DNA of 64,000 nt from positions 4,017,997 to 4,081,996 of the forward strand of contig NC_012871.2 of the NCBI RefSeq assembly GCF_000003195.3. Direction: 5' to 3'. A model generated the notes under the pieces. It had not been told where the DNA came from and ran no database searches. It saw only the letters and a program-made list of their open reading frames with translations. Positions 47,078-64,000 of the stretch are shown here, piece after piece. Positions within the stretch are counted from its first letter, which is position 1, and the number at the start of each line of letters is the position of its first letter. This DNA is from Sorghum bicolor (taxonomy: Eukaryota; Streptophyta; Magnoliopsida; Poales; Poaceae). The translations under genes were made by a program, and so were the position numbers.

Positions 47078-47585
47078 ATACAGCGTGATGCCATTTTGAT
47101 CGATGATGGAACGCAGGACAAAACTGATCGTTGGTTGATAGTTTCTGGTTAAACCATCTCATAGATTGACTTCCTCAAAAATGATGTAGATTGCCATTAC
47201 CAACGAAGTTCTGTCGTGTAGCAAGGCGTATATTTCTGACTTATGGCTTTAGAGCCTTCTCAGAATGCCCTAGTTGAGATAAATTTTGCTTGGCTGTAAC
47301 ATTTTTTTTTTATGTTTGATTCTGTATTTTTTCTCTCCACCGCATATATTCCACAACAATGTTTTTGCCAAACTTGTACGGGTTCATATTATATTATGAT
47401 CCCTTAAAGATAGTTTTGTAAGATGGATGCACATCTATTATTAAAATAATTATATATTTTTTAAAATGAGTGCCCGTTTATATTACTCTGTACTGATGTC
47501 ATTGCTGTGCGGCAGTGAGATAAATCTTCATTGTTTGACCCGTTCTGCTTGTGCCTGACCTTTTTGCTAAGTGGCAACAAAGTCA

Positions 47586-47780
47586 GGCCTTGTTTAGTTC
47601 CTTGAGTAAAGTTTTTAGATACTATTTTTGTTTATAGACTAGGCTCAAAAGATGTCTTGCAAATTATAAACAAATTATGTAATAAGTTATTTTTTATTTA
47701 TAATTAATGTTTCATGTATGTGTCGCAAAATTTGATGTGATAAACAATAAAAAGTTTTTGGATTCAGATGGAACTAAACC
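47586..47780. mobile_element. GGCCTTGTTTAG-family MITE
   Basis: Left end 'ggccttgtttagttcc', right end 'ggaactaaacc'. The interior has 'gtttcatgtatgtgtcgcaa' and 'aaaagatgtcttgcaaatta', recalling the copies at 18960 and 31924. Confidence 0.65.
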
Positions 47781-47929
47781 GAATTCAAGACGTACGTCAA
47801 ACAAGGGTAATCAGGTTCATTGCGTCAAAACAAGCTGCCCCTCATTCCAAACACAAAAAGTCTAGATATTACCGCAAACCTGCAAATAGGCATCGTCAGT
47901 TTTGGAAACGAATTGTCCTGCTATTTATA

Positions 47930-48064
47930 CTCCCCTCGTTCCAAATCATAAGACGTTTGGTTTTTCTAAATACATAGATTTTGCTATGCACTTAGCGTTT
48001 AGATACATAGTGAAAACAATGTATATGAAAAAACAAAAAATGTCTTATAATTTGAAAAAGGAAG
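47930..48064. mobile_element. Stowaway-like MITE
   Basis: The ends 'ctcccctcgttccaaatcataag' (left, first bases) and 'cttataatttgaaaaaggaag' (right, last bases) are inverted relatives, flanked by TA on each side. 135 bp. Confidence 0.7.
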
Positions 48065-48573
48065 TAATTATTATAATATCTAACATCACGAAATGTCTAG
48101 CTGTTAATGCCAAATCGAAATCATCCAACATCAAGCACACGAAAGGATGTAGAAATGTATCATTGAAATTACAAGACACCGTGTAATTGTCAACAACAGA
48201 GACTTGTACACTCCGCGTCAATAATATACAGCAGGACAAGTACCCTCAACAGCTCAAGGCTTCCTAGCACCAACTGAACAAAGTGATCGACTAAAACGTC
48301 GCCTATTCGACTGTATAAAGTCACCTAACGGGAAATACTGGCTTATCTACTAAAGACATTGTTCGGTGGGGTCATCTCTGCACAACTTTATATATCCGGG
48401 GCAAAACGGGGAAAGATGAGAAGCCACCCCGATCATACTTAAAAGTCTCCTGAACTAGCTCAACAGCTCCAGCGAAAAACCTGAGCAACATGCCCGGGCT
48501 ATGGCACACTTTATTTCAAGACAGCAATTTCAGCCCTTGCTTTGGTAGCTCATCCCTCAAATTTCTAACATGC

Positions 48574-63683
<15,110 letters not shown>

Positions 63684-64000
63684 GTCCGGCGGGACGCGGA
63701 CGGCGCGGGGCGGGGACACGGGTAGCGAGGGAGGTAGGGAGGGGAGGCGCGGGTCCGCCGGCGGCGATGTGGGGGCCCACCCAGAAGTGGGTTACGGGGG
63801 TGGTGGGGGAGGGAGGTGGAGATCGCGAGGGTGGAAGGGGGGAGGCGGAGGAGAGAGAAAGGGAGAAGAGAGAGAGCGAGATTGAGGTTTTGGACCCGTG
63901 GAAAGTTCCAGGCCTCGTGCGGAGGCTTGCGGGGCAAGGACGGTGCGTTGGTGGACGGCTGGGATGAAGGGCAAGTGTGGGATGGACGGCCGCGATATTA
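63684..64000. other. 5' UTR and proximal promoter of the ubiquitin protease gene
   Basis: On the minus strand the leader is strongly pyrimidine-rich (CT-rich at about 63835-63885), typical of plant 5' UTRs, and the region is GC-rich overall. Frames seen here reflect composition. No TATA box is apparent up to the window edge. Confidence 0.45.

Larger units (their letters stand above)
47078..48573. other. Convergent intergenic region between the synthetase and ubiquitin protease genes
   Basis: Both genes end towards this 1.5-kb stretch, which must hold the two 3' UTRs. Two MITEs occupy its middle (47586-47780, 47930-48064). No further gene is visible. Confidence 0.6.

Overview
This is plant nuclear DNA, almost certainly from a panicoid grass. 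Sorghum or a close Andropogoneae relative is my best guess, from the GC-rich single-exon grass genes and the many short elements whose ends read GGCCTTGTTTAG. Genes have many GT-AG introns, and the spaces between them hold MITEs, SINE and LINE fragments, LTR pieces, hAT- and Mutator-like elements and microsatellites. No bacterial, viral or organellar block is visible.

Layout. (1) 1-21.2 kb: three minus-strand class-I carboxylesterases (CXE/GID1-like alpha/beta hydrolases) at 3755-4811, 11406-12488 and 20133-21116. The first carries a frameshift; the other two are open and keep the catalytic triad. The 7-8 kb spacers are filled by short transposons and by a diverged local duplication (13.7-16.5 kb). 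(2) 22.0-28.1 kb, minus strand: an 18-exon mitochondrial D-lactate dehydrogenase (DLD, 555 aa), complete except that one intron begins with GA instead of GT. (3) 28.4 kb, plus strand: a tRNA-Gly(UCC) gene, followed by a degenerate tandem array that a MITE has split. (4) 29.3-33.3 kb: a gene-free, repeat-rich block with a long-inverted-repeat Mutator-like element and a Helitron-like 3' end. (5) 33.6-47.1 kb, plus strand: a 27-exon organellar valyl-tRNA synthetase (964 aa) with transposons in several introns. (6) 48.6-63.7 kb, minus strand: a 32-exon UBP12/UBP13-type ubiquitin protease (1118 aa), convergent with the synthetase gene, also with several intronic insertions.

The three large genes do not form a pathway. 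DLD detoxifies D-lactate in mitochondria (methylglyoxal pathway), the synthetase charges organellar tRNA-Val, and the deubiquitinase acts on nuclear and cytosolic regulators. The exon models were built by eye from homology and splice-site phase. Each one sums to an open frame with a length typical of its family.

I did not find a clearly new biological system. The points most worth checking are the GA donor in DLD, the frameshifted esterase, the tandem array next to the tRNA gene, the long-inverted-repeat Mutator-like element, and two intronic hAT-like insertions with 8-bp target duplications.
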